A DNA stretch of 15,570 bases from Oxalobacteraceae bacterium (lineage in GTDB: Bacteria; Pseudomonadota; Gammaproteobacteria; Burkholderiales; Burkholderiaceae_D). The DNA is taken from NCBI GenBank assembly GCA_003537575.1, contig DPRS01000037.1:1-15570 (forward strand), in the 5' to 3' direction. The first letter of the stretch is position 1. Each line of letters opens with the position of its first letter. The notes beneath the pieces are model-generated. The model was not told the DNA's origin. It saw nothing but the letters and a program-made list of their open reading frames with translations, and ran no database searches. The translations under genes and the position numbers were made by a program. Shown here one piece after another: positions 1 through 7,551 of this stretch.

Positions 1-1141
1 GGCTGCCGGCCGCGGCGCCGCCGATGGCCGCCAGCGATTGCCCCAGCAGCCAGCCGCATGCCACTGCGCCGAACAACCACGTCAGCGGGAAGAATCGAAT
101 ATCGGCCACTCCGAGGCGGTCGCCGGCGATGAAGGCCACCGCCGCCAGCCCGGCGGCGCCGACAAGATAGCACAGCGCGCGGCGCTGTCCGCCTTGCCAG
201 CCGTGTCGCACGCGCGGCAAGGCCAGCAGCGCGAGGCCGAGCGCGCCGCCGGCCAGCACCGGCCACAGGCTGACCGGCAGCAGGTCGCGCCAGCCGGACA
301 GCGGGAAGGAAGCGTCGTTGGGGATGGTCAGGCCATGCATTTCCATCATCGGCCACAACCAGCCGCCGAGCAGCGCAAAGGCCAGCGCGTGGCCCGCCAG
401 CAGCATGAACAGCGTGCGCTTGAGGCGGGTTGCGCGCGCGGCGCCGGCGGCGCCGCAATCGAGCAGCAGCAGGAAACTGGAAAAGCCCAGGATCAGCAGC
501 GGAAAACCATGCGAAAAACCACTGGCCGCTTCCAGCAGCGCCGCCAGCAGCCAGCCGCGCTGCAGCGTAACCGCGCGCGCCCAGGCCATCATCGACAGCA
601 GCGCGAACAGCATGCCGTAGCTGTAGGCGAATTCGCCGGCCAGGGTGGACAGCAGATTGCCGCCCCAGATCGAATTCTGCTCATGCACCAGGAAAGCCAG
701 CGCGCCCAGCGCGCCGAACAATGCCGCCAGCCAGGAAAAGCCCAGCCAGCGGCGGCTGGTGGCAAACACCGCGCCAGGCAGCAGCATGGCGGCCAGGAAG
801 GAGCCCCACTTGAACGCCACCGCCAGTCCGGTCAGCTTGGACAGGAAAGCCATGACGATGAAGGGCAGCGGGAAATAATAGGAAAGGAAAGGCAGGCCGC
901 CGAACACTTCGGGCATCCAAGGCAGGATCTGGCCGGAAAAGAGCAGGTCGTCCGAATACAGTTTGGCGTACAGCAGGTGCGAGGCGGCGTCGCCGCCGGT
1001 GGGCCAGTTGCCTGAATTGAGAAAGGCAACACCCAGGATCGAAGCGATCAGTCCGGCGCAGGCAAGCGTCACCAATGCATCGGCGATCCAGCCGGCGGTC
1101 GTCCTGGATGGCGGGAAAAAAGCGGAGCGGGTTCTATTCAT
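1..1141 (-). CDS. Multi-pass membrane protein, PTPS_related / GT-C-like (partial, 3' end off window)
   Basis: An uninterrupted minus-strand frame begins with ATG at 1141 and stays open to position 1, giving about 380 residues with no stop in the window. I checked most of this frame codon by codon. After a short basic N-terminus and a membrane helix (about residues 21-41) comes a first extracytoplasmic loop with acidic and His residues (GGDAASH, D51 and H55) and a W-MPEVFGGLPF stretch. Many Leu/Ala/Phe-rich helices follow. This resembles the bacterial membrane proteins labelled '6-pyruvoyl-tetrahydropterin synthase-related' (PF10131), which look like GT-C glycosyltransferases using lipid-linked sugars. 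The family name does not imply pterin chemistry. The start lies 3 bases after the upstream gene's stop, so the two are probably co-transcribed. That the frame is real is near certain. The family call is from recalled motif resemblance, and a sugar-transfer role is inference. Confidence 0.75.
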   Translation of the reverse strand, partial: MNRTRSAFFPPSRTTAGWIADALVTLACAGLIASILGVAFLNSGNWPTGGDAASHLLYAKLYSDDLLFSGQILPWMPEVFGGLPFLSYYFPLPFIVMAFLSKLTGLAVAFKWGSFLAAMLLPGAVFATSRRWLGFSWLAALFGALGALAFLVHEQNSIWGGNLLSTLAGEFAYSYGMLFALLSMMAWARAVTLQRGWLLAALLEAASGFSHGFPLLILGFSSFLLLLDCGAAGAARATRLKRTLFMLLAGHALAFALLGGWLWPMMEMHGLTIPNDASFPLSGWRDLLPVSLWPVLAGGALGLALLALPRVRHGWQGGQRRALCYLVGAAGLAAVAFIAGDRLGVADIRFFPLTWLFGAVACGWLLGQSLAAIGGAAAGS

Positions 1142-1144
1142 TTT

Positions 1145-1975
1145 TTATGGATTGATGCTGGATTTCTGTCGCGGTACGGCCAGATGCCCGGCCAGCAAGA
1201 CCAGTCCGGCCAGCAGCGCCAGCATGGCGGTGTTGCGCAATTGCGCACCGAGGTCGAGCCAGCCGGCGCGCTGCTGCCGTCCCGGGATGCGGCCGGATGG
1301 CACCACTTGCGAACGCAGGCCCTGCGGCGTTTCATGCAGCAGGAAGGCGATCGGCATGCCCTTGCCCAGATCCAGGCTTTTTACTTCGCTGCCTGCCCCC
1401 CACTGGATGCGTCCGGCTTCCGGCTGGGGTTGCGCCGCTGTCACCGGGGCTGCCAGCGCGGCGATGCCCTCTTCCTGCGGCCATACGACCCAGGTGGCCT
1501 TGATCGCGGCATTCTTGGGCGGAACGATACGCAGGCGGCCGTCGACATAGCCGGCCTCCAGCAGCAGTTCCTTGCCGGCCGGTTGCGGCTGGTTGAAAAA
1601 GGAGATCTGTCCAAAGCCGGCGCCGGCCTGGTCGGAAAAGCGCACCATGACAGGCCGCAGGGTTTCCAGCGAAAGCGGACCGGGCGGCGCCGGACGCGCG
1701 CTCCAGACCAGTTCGAACTTGGCTTGCGGCTTGAATTCGACCGGCGCCGGACTGCCTGGCGCCGGCGGCAGTACTTCCCAATGGCCGTTGTCCAGAAGGC
1801 GCAGCACGCTCGGGTTGAAGGCAGGGCTATCGCCCTGGTTGCTTAAAGTGAGCCTGTCGCCATTGATGGCGAGATTGAAGGAAATATTGCCGGCATGGGC
1901 GGACAGCGCCAGCAGCAGGGCAGGCAACAGGAAGATGGGCAGCCAGGCGTGCGGCAAACGAAAAAAAGGCCTCAT
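1145..1975 (-). CDS. Hypothetical exported protein with C-terminal membrane anchor
   Basis: This 276-residue protein is of a family I do not recognise. Residues 1-28 form a classical signal peptide (basic start, Leu-rich core, probable cleavage after SAHA). Residues about 29-245 look like a soluble, Pro-rich, probably beta-rich extracytoplasmic domain. Residues 249-267 form one hydrophobic helix followed by a short basic tail (PRQKSS), as expected for a type I anchor in the inner membrane. The ATG at 1975 has a weak GGAAC ribosome site about 5 bases upstream. The stop is 3 bases before the next gene, the large membrane protein, and GtrA lies upstream on the same strand. The context suggests an accessory role beside a lipid-carrier or sugar-transfer pathway, but nothing in the protein itself proves this. 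No catalytic motif is evident. Confidence 0.8.
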   Translation of the reverse strand: MRPFFRLPHAWLPIFLLPALLLALSAHAGNISFNLAINGDRLTLSNQGDSPAFNPSVLRLLDNGHWEVLPPAPGSPAPVEFKPQAKFELVWSARPAPPGPLSLETLRPVMVRFSDQAGAGFGQISFFNQPQPAGKELLLEAGYVDGRLRIVPPKNAAIKATWVVWPQEEGIAALAAPVTAAQPQPEAGRIQWGAGSEVKSLDLGKGMPIAFLLHETPQGLRSQVVPSGRIPGRQQRAGWLDLGAQLRNTAMLALLAGLVLLAGHLAVPRQKSSINP

Positions 1976-2053
1976 GCTTGTTCCATTGAATGGTTGACAT
2001 TTTGAACATCAGGAGGCTTGCCATGATAGCAGCATGCCGCAGCATGACTTTGT

Positions 2054-2473
2054 CTATTTTCCATCGCCGACGTGGAAAGTCCAGAAGCGGTTGGCGACAA
2101 AACTCCAGACCATGACCAGGCCCGTCGTCAGCACTTGCGCGATCAGATAATGTATCCCCAGCAATTCGGCGCCGATCCACATGAACAAGGTATTCAGCAG
2201 CAAGCCGACCGCTGCGACCACGGCGAATTTCGATACGCTTTCGACATGCCGCTTGCTGCTGCGGAAAGTGAAGCGGTAATTCAGGCTGTAATTGATCCAG
2301 GCGCCCAGCAGGGCGCCGGCGGCGGAGGCCGGCACGGCGTCGACACCGGCGGCTTGCACCAGCAAAATCAGCAAGCCGTAGTGGCCGATGGCGGAAACGC
2401 AGCCAACGCCGAAAAAACGGACAAATTGTCGGAACAAATCGGCCATGTTGCCTGATTTTCTTGAAACATCCAT
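2054..2473 (-). CDS. GtrA-family membrane protein
   Basis: A 139-residue protein with about four hydrophobic helices (near residues 19-40, 47-65, 82-103 and 110-131). It has the GtrA-like features FVRFFGVG near the N-terminus, an NYSLNYRFTF stretch after helix 2, and a closing FVANRFWTFH. GtrA proteins (PF04138) are thought to flip polyprenyl-phosphate-linked sugars, classically undecaprenyl-phosphate-glucose, across the inner membrane for surface glycan modification. The length is normal. The start is uncertain. ATG at 2473 gives 139 residues but has no Shine-Dalgarno sequence. The in-frame ATG at 2446 (residue 10, MADLFRQF) is preceded by AGGCAAC and fits the usual family N-terminus, giving 130 residues. 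It is transcribed away from the secretion operon, and 78 bases separate it from the next gene on the same strand. Which sugar it handles cannot be told. Confidence 0.88.
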   Translation of the reverse strand: MDVSRKSGNMADLFRQFVRFFGVGCVSAIGHYGLLILLVQAAGVDAVPASAAGALLGAWINYSLNYRFTFRSSKRHVESVSKFAVVAAVGLLLNTLFMWIGAELLGIHYLIAQVLTTGLVMVWSFVANRFWTFHVGDGK

Positions 2474-2712
2474 GAAGAGGGAAGGGGATTGTAATACTGA
2501 ATTGCCGTTATGGATGACAGATGGACAGCACTGGTCAACCCTGAATAGTAGCCGTTAAGGCACTTTTTGGGAATTTCAGCATCTCATACAGTCGTGTTTC
2601 ATATCAATTTTTCTGTGGATCACGTTTTATCCTGCATCTGAATAGTGTAAGAATTGCCACTTCAGCCTTATACTTCCAATCCCGATCATTCCTTTTTTAT
2701 AAGTGAATCCGT
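2474..2712. promoter_or_regulatory. Divergent intergenic region between gtrA-like gene and gspG
   Basis: These 239 bases carry no convincing reading frame and are clearly richer in A+T than either flank. They must hold the promoter of the twelve-gene secretion operon and that of the leftward set. Candidate elements for gspG are a TATACT -10-like hexamer at 2669-2674, without a good -35 at the right distance, and TGGACA at 2522-2527 with AATAGT at 2544-2549 (16-base spacer). For the leftward genes, the minus strand reads TACAAT at 2494-2489. That would place the RNA start only about 9 bases before the ATG at 2473, which favours the start at 2446. GAATTGCC occurs twice (2499-2506, 2651-2658). 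I see no clear operator, riboswitch or terminator. Individual boxes are weak; the region's regulatory role is safe. Confidence 0.6.
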
Positions 2713-3177
2713 ATGGCGAATGCTTTGACTGTTTTTAAACAGCGCACCGGTTCGCGCCGTCGCGCAAACGGCTTTACCCTGATTGAAATCATGGTCGTCG
2801 TAGTGATCATGGGTATTCTGGCGGCGCTGGTGGTACCCAAGCTGATGGGCCGTACGGATGACGCCCGTATTATTGCCGCAAGGCAGGATATTTCTACGAT
2901 CATGCAAGGCTTGAAGCTTTACAAGCTCGACAACCTGCGTTACCCGACTACCGAGCAGGGCTTGCAGGCGCTGATTACCAAGCCCACCTCGGGTCCCGAG
3001 CCGCGCGGCTGGAAATCCGGCGGTTACCTGGAACGCTTGCCGAATGATCCGTGGGGCCAGCCTTACCAGTATCTGTCGCCGGGCATGAGGGGTGAAGTCG
3101 ACGTGTTCTCCTTTGGCGCCGACGGCCAGCCGGGAGGCGCCGGTCCCGATGCCGATATCGGTTCCTGGGAACTGTAG
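2713..3177 (+). CDS. gspG: T2SS major pseudopilin GspG
   Basis: A 154-residue major pseudopilin that polymerises in the inner membrane/periplasm into the pseudopilus, which pushes folded substrates through the secretin. The basic leader ends RANG, and prepilin peptidase should cut between G20 and F21 to give FTLIEIM with the conserved Glu at +5 (E25). A hydrophobic helix follows to about residue 44. The C-terminal half carries GspG hallmarks: YPTTEQGLQAL, GGYLERLPNDPWGQPYQY and a Gly/Asp-rich FSFGADGQPGG-GPDADIGSW tail, which in characterised GspG binds calcium. The length is typical. It is the first gene of the operon, and its ATG is preceded only by a weak AAGTGA, so the ribosome site is poor for such an abundant protein. 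The next gene begins 9 bases after the stop. Confidence 0.97.
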   Translation: MANALTVFKQRTGSRRRANGFTLIEIMVVVVIMGILAALVVPKLMGRTDDARIIAARQDISTIMQGLKLYKLDNLRYPTTEQGLQALITKPTSGPEPRGWKSGGYLERLPNDPWGQPYQYLSPGMRGEVDVFSFGADGQPGGAGPDADIGSWEL

Positions 3178-3186
3178 GGCAATCAC

Positions 3187-3657
3187 ATGATGCGTATCCG
3201 CCAGCGCGGATTCACGCTGCTGGAATTGCTGGTGGTGCTGGTCATCGTCGGCATCATGCTGGGTTTCGTGACCCTGAACGCTTTGCCGAGCGGACGGCAG
3301 GCCTTGCAGAACGAGGCGCAGCGCATTGCCCTGCTGCTGCAGCTGGCGCGCGACGAGGCGATCGTGCGCAACCGGCCTGTCGCTTTCGAAGTGGACCAGT
3401 ACCGCTACCGGTTCTGGATACTGGATGAAAACAATGTCTGGCAACCGATCGACAAGGATGACATGCTGCGCGAGCGCGAATTCCAGCGAGCCCCGGTCAA
3501 TGTGGCCATCGACCCGCCGATGATGGGCCAGAACAATGTCCCGCGCATCGTCTTCGGCCGCGAGCCGGTCGACAAGCCGTTCGTGCTCAGCCTGTCGATA
3601 GGCGAGGCGACGGTGTCGATCCGCGCCGACGGCATCGGCAATTTCACGGTGGATTGA
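3187..3657 (+). CDS. gspH: T2SS minor pseudopilin GspH
   Basis: A 156-residue minor pseudopilin of the type II system. The short leader MMRIRQRG should be cut before F9 (FTLLELLVVLVIVG), with Glu at +5 (E13) and a single hydrophobic helix to about residue 32. The rest is a GspH-like globular domain containing NEAQRIALLLQLARDEAIVRNRPVAFE, which matches the family's region just after the helix, and closing beta strands (GEATVSIRADGIGNF). Two tandem ATGs (3187, 3190) can serve as start; TAGGGC about 7 bases upstream of the first overlaps the gspG stop and is the likely ribosome site. In known systems GspH joins the tip complex with GspI, J and K or caps or links it to the filament. gspI starts one base after the stop. 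Confidence 0.95.
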   Translation: MMRIRQRGFTLLELLVVLVIVGIMLGFVTLNALPSGRQALQNEAQRIALLLQLARDEAIVRNRPVAFEVDQYRYRFWILDENNVWQPIDKDDMLREREFQRAPVNVAIDPPMMGQNNVPRIVFGREPVDKPFVLSLSIGEATVSIRADGIGNFTVD

Positions 3658-3658
3658 C

Positions 3659-4042
3659 ATGCGCGCCGACCGCTGCCGCTCCATGCGCGGTTTTACCCTG
3701 CTTGAAGTGCTGGTGGCGCTGGTGATCGTCGGCACCGCGCTCGGCGCGAGCCTGCGCGCGGTCGGCAGCCTGACGCAAAACAGCAACGGCCTGCGCGCCT
3801 CGATGATGGCGACCTGGTCGGCGGAAAACCGCCTGTCGCAAATCCGCCTGGCGCGCGAATGGCCGCCGCTGGGCAAGCGCTCGTTCGAATGTCCCCAGGC
3901 CGATTTGCCGCTGGTATGCGAGGAGGAGGTCTTGCCGACGCCCAACATCAATTTCCGCCGGGTCGAGGTCGGTGTCTTCGATGCGCAAAATCCGCAGCGG
4001 CGCATCATCAAGCTGTCGCAGATCGTCCCCAATAACGGCTGA
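3659..4042 (+). CDS. gspI: T2SS minor pseudopilin GspI
   Basis: A 127-residue minor pseudopilin. The leader ends in MRG and is cut before F12 (FTLLEVLVALVIVG), with Glu at +5 (E16). The hydrophobic stretch runs to about residue 34. The family signature follows: NSNGLRASMMATWSAENRLSQIRL, then a W-PPLGKRSFECPQ segment, two further Cys (C81 region) and a short beta-rich C-terminus. In characterised T2SS, GspI nucleates the GspI-J-K tip of the pseudopilus. The ATG is 1 base beyond the gspH stop with GGTGG about 6 bases before it, so translation is coupled. An internal ATG nine codons in (residue 9) would still leave a minimal leader but has no better ribosome site. Confidence 0.95.
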   Translation: MRADRCRSMRGFTLLEVLVALVIVGTALGASLRAVGSLTQNSNGLRASMMATWSAENRLSQIRLAREWPPLGKRSFECPQADLPLVCEEEVLPTPNINFRRVEVGVFDAQNPQRRIIKLSQIVPNNG

Positions 4043-4048
4043 GGACCC

Positions 4049-4729
4049 ATGGACACATCCGCATCGCGCCACACTCTCCCTGCTGCGCCGGCGTCGCGCG
4101 GCCGGCGCGGTTTCACCCTGGTCGAATTGCTGGTGGCGATCACCATCCTGGCCATTGTCGCCGTGCTCGGCTGGCGCGGCCTCGACGGCATCGTGCGCGC
4201 CCGCGTCGCCCTGACCGCCGACATGGAGCAGACGCGCGGGATGCAGCTGGCGTTCGCGCAGATGCAGCGGGATACTTCGCAGCTGGTCGACCTGGACGCG
4301 ATTCCCGGGCGCGTGCCGGTGGTGGTCGAGCCCGGCCGCATCGTCCTGGTGCGCAAGGTGTTTGCCGAGTACCAGCCTTCGCGCATCCAGCTGGTCTCCT
4401 ACAGCGTGCAGGGCGGCGTATTGTCGCGGCGCGAATCGCAGCCCACGCGCGACCTGAATGAGCTCGACGCCCTGTGGCTGTCGGTCACCAGCGACACCGA
4501 TGGCGCCACCAGGGTCGCGCTGGAATCCAGCGTGGCCGACATGTCCGTGCGGACCTGGATGAACGATGGCGCGGGCTGGCGCGTTCCCGGCGTGGATGCA
4601 GTGTCCAGTTCGCCTTCTGGCCCGGCTTCGGCGGCCACGCTGGCCGTGCCGACCGGGATCGAAGTGACGATCCGGATGAGCGACCGTCCCGGCGCCCTGG
4701 TCAAGACCTTCCTGCTGGGGCCGGTATGA
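4049..4729 (+). CDS. gspJ: T2SS minor pseudopilin GspJ
   Basis: A 226-residue minor pseudopilin, one of the three tip subunits with GspI and GspK. The leader (21 residues, ending RRG) is cut before F22 (FTLVELLVAITILAIVAVLGWRGLD), with Glu at +5 (E26). GspJ features follow: the helix with QLAFAQMQRDTSQLVD, then beta-rich sequence (GRIVLVRKVF, RIQLVSYSVQGGVLSRRE) and a final TGIEVTIRM...FLLGPV strand pair. An Ala/Ser/Pro-rich segment at about residues 188-204 is an exposed-loop insertion. A good ribosome site (TGAGGA) lies just before the ATG. Its stop TGA overlaps the gspK start (ATGA), a classic coupling arrangement. Confidence 0.95.
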   Translation: MDTSASRHTLPAAPASRGRRGFTLVELLVAITILAIVAVLGWRGLDGIVRARVALTADMEQTRGMQLAFAQMQRDTSQLVDLDAIPGRVPVVVEPGRIVLVRKVFAEYQPSRIQLVSYSVQGGVLSRRESQPTRDLNELDALWLSVTSDTDGATRVALESSVADMSVRTWMNDGAGWRVPGVDAVSSSPSGPASAATLAVPTGIEVTIRMSDRPGALVKTFLLGPV

Positions 4730-5766
4730 TGCGCGCCATGCCGAAACCGCGGCGGCAGCGCGGGGTGGCGGTGGTCACCGCGCTGTTGCTGACCACGCTG
4801 GCGATCACCATCGTTGCCAGCCTGTTCTGGCAGCAGCAGGTGCAGGTGCGCTCGATCGAAAACCAGCGCCTGCAATTGCAGAAGCAGTGGATCCTGCGCG
4901 GCGCGCTCGACTGGTCGGCGCTGATCCTGCGCGCCGATGCCGCCACTTCCGGACCCGACCACCTGGGCGAGCCGTGGGCGGTGCCGCTGGCTGAAACACG
5001 CCTCGACCAGTACGTCGAAAACGGCCAGGCCGTCGACAGCGATGCCGGCGAGGCGATCCTGTCCGGCAGCATCATCGATGCGCAGTCACGCTTCAATCTG
5101 AACAACATGGCGTCCGGCGGCCGGGTCAGCCCTGCCGAAGTGGCGGTGTTTCGCAACCTGCTGGGGGAATTGCGCCTGAATCCGGGCCTGGCGCAGGCCG
5201 CCGCCGAAGCGGTGGCCGCCGGCCAGCCGAAGACCAGCCCGCAGGGGGCGCCATCGGGCGCGACATCCGGCACCGAGACGACAGTGGCCGGCACGACCAC
5301 CACGACCATCGGCGCCGCGGTGGCGGAAGGGCGTGGCGGCAGCAATCAGCCGCGGCCGCTCAGGATCGACTATGTCGACGATTTGCTGATCGTTCGCGGC
5401 TTTACCCCGGAAGTCATCAACCAGCTCAGGGATTACGTGGTGGTGTTGCCGGGCACGACAAAAATCAATGCCAATACTGCGTCGCGCGAAGTATTGGCGG
5501 CAAAGATGCAGACTGTTGATACACTGTCAGCATCCGACGCAAGGACCCTGATCGCCAGCAGGGACCAGGCTTATCTGAAAGACAAATGCGATATAGGATT
5601 ACGGCTTGGGAAAACCAACATGGATTGCGAAGTCTTCGATATCCAGACCGGTTATTTCCTCGTCAATGGCGAAGTACGCATGAACCGCGCGGGATTGGCA
5701 GTGCAGGCATTGATGAAGCGCGAAGGCGTGGCGATGCCGCGAGTGATCTGGATTCGGGAAAACTAA
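4726..5766 (+). CDS. gspK: T2SS minor pseudopilin GspK
   Basis: A 346-residue large minor pseudopilin that sits at the pseudopilus tip with GspI and GspJ. The open frame extends further upstream (an ATG at 4474), but that part lies inside gspJ. I chose ATG 4726, which overlaps the gspJ stop; 4729 is an equally possible tandem ATG. The leader ends QRG and is cut before V14 (VAVVTALLLTTLAIT). As usual in GspK, the +5 position is not Glu (here T18). The alpha-helical GspK region contains DAQSRFNLNNM and later DYVDDLLIVRGF, PGTTKINANTASREVLAA and a two-Cys segment (KDKCDIGLRLGKTNMDCE). A Gly/Thr/Ala/Ser-rich stretch at about residues 166-212 appears to be a lineage insertion. Nineteen bases separate it from gspL. 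Confidence 0.95.
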   Translation: MMRAMPKPRRQRGVAVVTALLLTTLAITIVASLFWQQQVQVRSIENQRLQLQKQWILRGALDWSALILRADAATSGPDHLGEPWAVPLAETRLDQYVENGQAVDSDAGEAILSGSIIDAQSRFNLNNMASGGRVSPAEVAVFRNLLGELRLNPGLAQAAAEAVAAGQPKTSPQGAPSGATSGTETTVAGTTTTTIGAAVAEGRGGSNQPRPLRIDYVDDLLIVRGFTPEVINQLRDYVVVLPGTTKINANTASREVLAAKMQTVDTLSASDARTLIASRDQAYLKDKCDIGLRLGKTNMDCEVFDIQTGYFLVNGEVRMNRAGLAVQALMKREGVAMPRVIWIREN

Positions 5767-5785
5767 AAATAACAGCGAGAACGCC

Positions 5786-7045
5786 GTGAGTACATTGTTT
5801 ATCCAATTGCCTTCGAAGGCCGCGGCCGAAAATGCGCCGCCCGAGACCGCGCCCGAATGCCGCTTCGCGCTGGCATCCGACGGCGGCGCTATCGAGCGCG
5901 AGGGCGCCGCCACGCTCGATCTGCTCGAGGGAGTCATCAGCGCGGCGCAGAAAGTCATCCTGCTGCTGGCGGCCAGCGACGTCAATCTGCTGCAGGTGCA
6001 GGTGCCGCCGATATCGGCATCCAGGCTCAAGGCCGCCTTGCCCAATCTGGTCGAGGAACAATTGATGTCCGACCCGGCGGAATGCATCCTGGCGGCCGGG
6101 CCATCCATCGACGGCAAACGCACGGTGGCGGTGGTCAACCGCGCCTGGCTGGAAAAGAACGTGCAGCGCGTGCTGGCGCTGGGCGCGCGCAGCGTCGTGG
6201 CATTGCCGCTGCAATTGTGCCTGCCGTACCAGCCTGATACGGTATCGGCGGCATTCGCCGAGTCGGGCGTCAGCATGGATGTCGACCTGGCCTTGCGCAC
6301 CGGCGACCAGGAAGGCATCGGTCTGGCGCTGCTGCCGGCAAAACCCGAGACGACGGCGCACGAAGCCTTGCAGACCCTGGCTGCGATGGCGCCGCACCAG
6401 GCCATCGCGCTCTATCTGCCGCAGGAGCGCATTCCCGCCTACCAGGCGGCAGCCGAAGCCTTGCAACAGGATGAGCGGATCGCGCTGTTTCCCGACAGCT
6501 GGCCGCGCTGGATTGCCGGCGCCAAGGGTTCGCCTTTCAACCTGGCGGCAGGGCTCGGCACGTCCGGCGGCCCTAGCCTGCACCTGCGCGCCTGGCGCTG
6601 GCCGCTGGCGCTGGCGGGACTGGTCTTGCTGGTGAATATCGCCGGCATGAATATCGAATGGCTGCGCCTGAAACGCGAAGCCGGCGAATTGCGCGCAGGG
6701 ATGACGCAAGTCTTCAGGTCGGTGTATCCGAAAGAGCCCTTGACCAGCGATCCGGTGTTGCAAATGCGCCGCAATATCTCGATTGCGCGGCAACGCGCCG
6801 GCCTGCCGGCATCCGACGATTTCCTCGCGCTGGCATCCGCCTTCGGTGATGCCTGGCAAGCGGCGACGCAAGGTCGGACTGCGTCCGGCATCGCCTCGCT
6901 CGACTACAGTGAGCGCGTCCTGCAGGTCACTCTGAAGCCGGAAGGCGAAGCCCCGCTCGAACAGATCCGCGCGGCGCTGGAGGCGCGCAAGCTGTCGCTC
7001 ACCCCGAAAACCGCCAATGTCTGGCAGATCCGGAGCAGCAAATGA
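5786..7045 (+). CDS. gspL: T2SS inner-membrane platform protein GspL
   Basis: A 419-residue protein that anchors the GspE ATPase to the inner membrane and pairs with GspM. The cytoplasmic part (about 1-270) has the actin-like GspL fold signature, including LLLAASDVNLLQVQVPPI, RLKAALPNLVEEQLM and a P-ECILAAGP strand. One membrane helix (about 272-291) is followed by a periplasmic ferredoxin-like domain (to 419). The start is GTG at 5786, giving MSTLFIQLPSK, which fits the family N-terminus; GCGAGA lies about 5 bases upstream. There is no better ATG. The stop overlaps the gspM start by 4 bases (ATGA). Confidence 0.95.
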   Translation: MSTLFIQLPSKAAAENAPPETAPECRFALASDGGAIEREGAATLDLLEGVISAAQKVILLLAASDVNLLQVQVPPISASRLKAALPNLVEEQLMSDPAECILAAGPSIDGKRTVAVVNRAWLEKNVQRVLALGARSVVALPLQLCLPYQPDTVSAAFAESGVSMDVDLALRTGDQEGIGLALLPAKPETTAHEALQTLAAMAPHQAIALYLPQERIPAYQAAAEALQQDERIALFPDSWPRWIAGAKGSPFNLAAGLGTSGGPSLHLRAWRWPLALAGLVLLVNIAGMNIEWLRLKREAGELRAGMTQVFRSVYPKEPLTSDPVLQMRRNISIARQRAGLPASDDFLALASAFGDAWQAATQGRTASGIASLDYSERVLQVTLKPEGEAPLEQIRAALEARKLSLTPKTANVWQIRSSK

Positions 7046-7551
7046 GTCCTACCCTTGTCCGCTACCGCCAGGCGCTGTCCGATTTCTGGAGTGCGCGCAA
7101 CGAGCGCGAACGCAAGCAATTGCTGCTGGCCGCGGCCGTGGCCGTGCTGGCCCTGGTGTACATGCTGCTGATCGAACCGGCTTACCTGGGGCGGCAGCAA
7201 CTGCAAAAGAATCTGCCGAACTTGCGGCAGCAGGCCGTCGAGTTGCAGACCATGTCGATGCAAGCCTCCGCGCTGGCGCGCGAAACGCCGCCGCCACCGC
7301 CGCCCATGACGCGCGAAAGCATTGAAGCGGCGCTGGCGCGCGCGGGCCTGAAGCCGCAAAGTGTGGCGATGGCCGGGACCGACCTTGCCAAAGTCCAGCT
7401 TTCATCCGTATCCTTTGCCGGGATGGTCGCCTGGCTCGACGAGATGCAAAAGACCGCGAGAGTGAGCGTGACGGACGCCAGCATCACGGCGCAGGGACAG
7501 ATCGATACGGTGAATGCCAATCTGACTTTACGGCAACAAAAGAGCGAATAG
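7042..7551 (+). CDS. gspM: T2SS inner-membrane platform protein GspM
   Basis: A 169-residue bitopic protein, the partner of GspL in the inner-membrane platform. It has a charged cytoplasmic N-terminus with the family stretch RQALSDFWSARNERERKQ, one helix (about 27-44), a predicted coiled segment (LQKNLPNLRQQAVELQTM) and a small ferredoxin-like periplasmic domain (SIEAALARAGLKPQSV... FAGMVAWLDEMQ... VSVTDASITAQG). The length is normal. A run of six prolines (residues 83-88) sits between the coiled segment and the folded domain and probably acts as a stiff linker. ATG 7042 overlaps the gspL stop, and the gspM stop overlaps the gspN start by one base. Confidence 0.95.
   Translation: MSPTLVRYRQALSDFWSARNERERKQLLLAAAVAVLALVYMLLIEPAYLGRQQLQKNLPNLRQQAVELQTMSMQASALARETPPPPPPMTRESIEAALARAGLKPQSVAMAGTDLAKVQLSSVSFAGMVAWLDEMQKTARVSVTDASITAQGQIDTVNANLTLRQQKSE

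Noticed and set aside
38..1015. Plus-strand frame of 325 codons at the left edge
   Set aside because: It is extremely Gln/Arg/His-rich. The opposite strand carries a continuous hydrophobic membrane protein open to the window edge.
2610..2630. Possible quorum-sensing lux-type box (CTGTGGATC) upstream of gspG
   Set aside because: Only a half-site-like match, missing a base of the usual spacing and with no symmetrical second half.
2686..4386. Long antisense frame of 566 codons across gspG-gspJ
   Set aside because: It lies opposite four clear pseudopilin genes, and its translation is Arg/His/Gln-rich without any recognisable domain. It is a by-product of high-GC codon use.
4474..4725. Upstream extension of the gspK frame
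   Set aside because: It lies within gspJ. The signal-like leader and pseudopilin cleavage site place the true start at 4726 or 4729.
4726..4770. Loss of the pseudopilin Glu+5 in GspK as a defect
   Set aside because: GspK proteins normally lack Glu at +5, so Thr here is expected.
5663..6871. Antisense frame of 402 codons over gspK/gspL
   Set aside because: The composition is Arg/Gln/Gly-rich with no motif, and the plus strand holds intact gspK and gspL.
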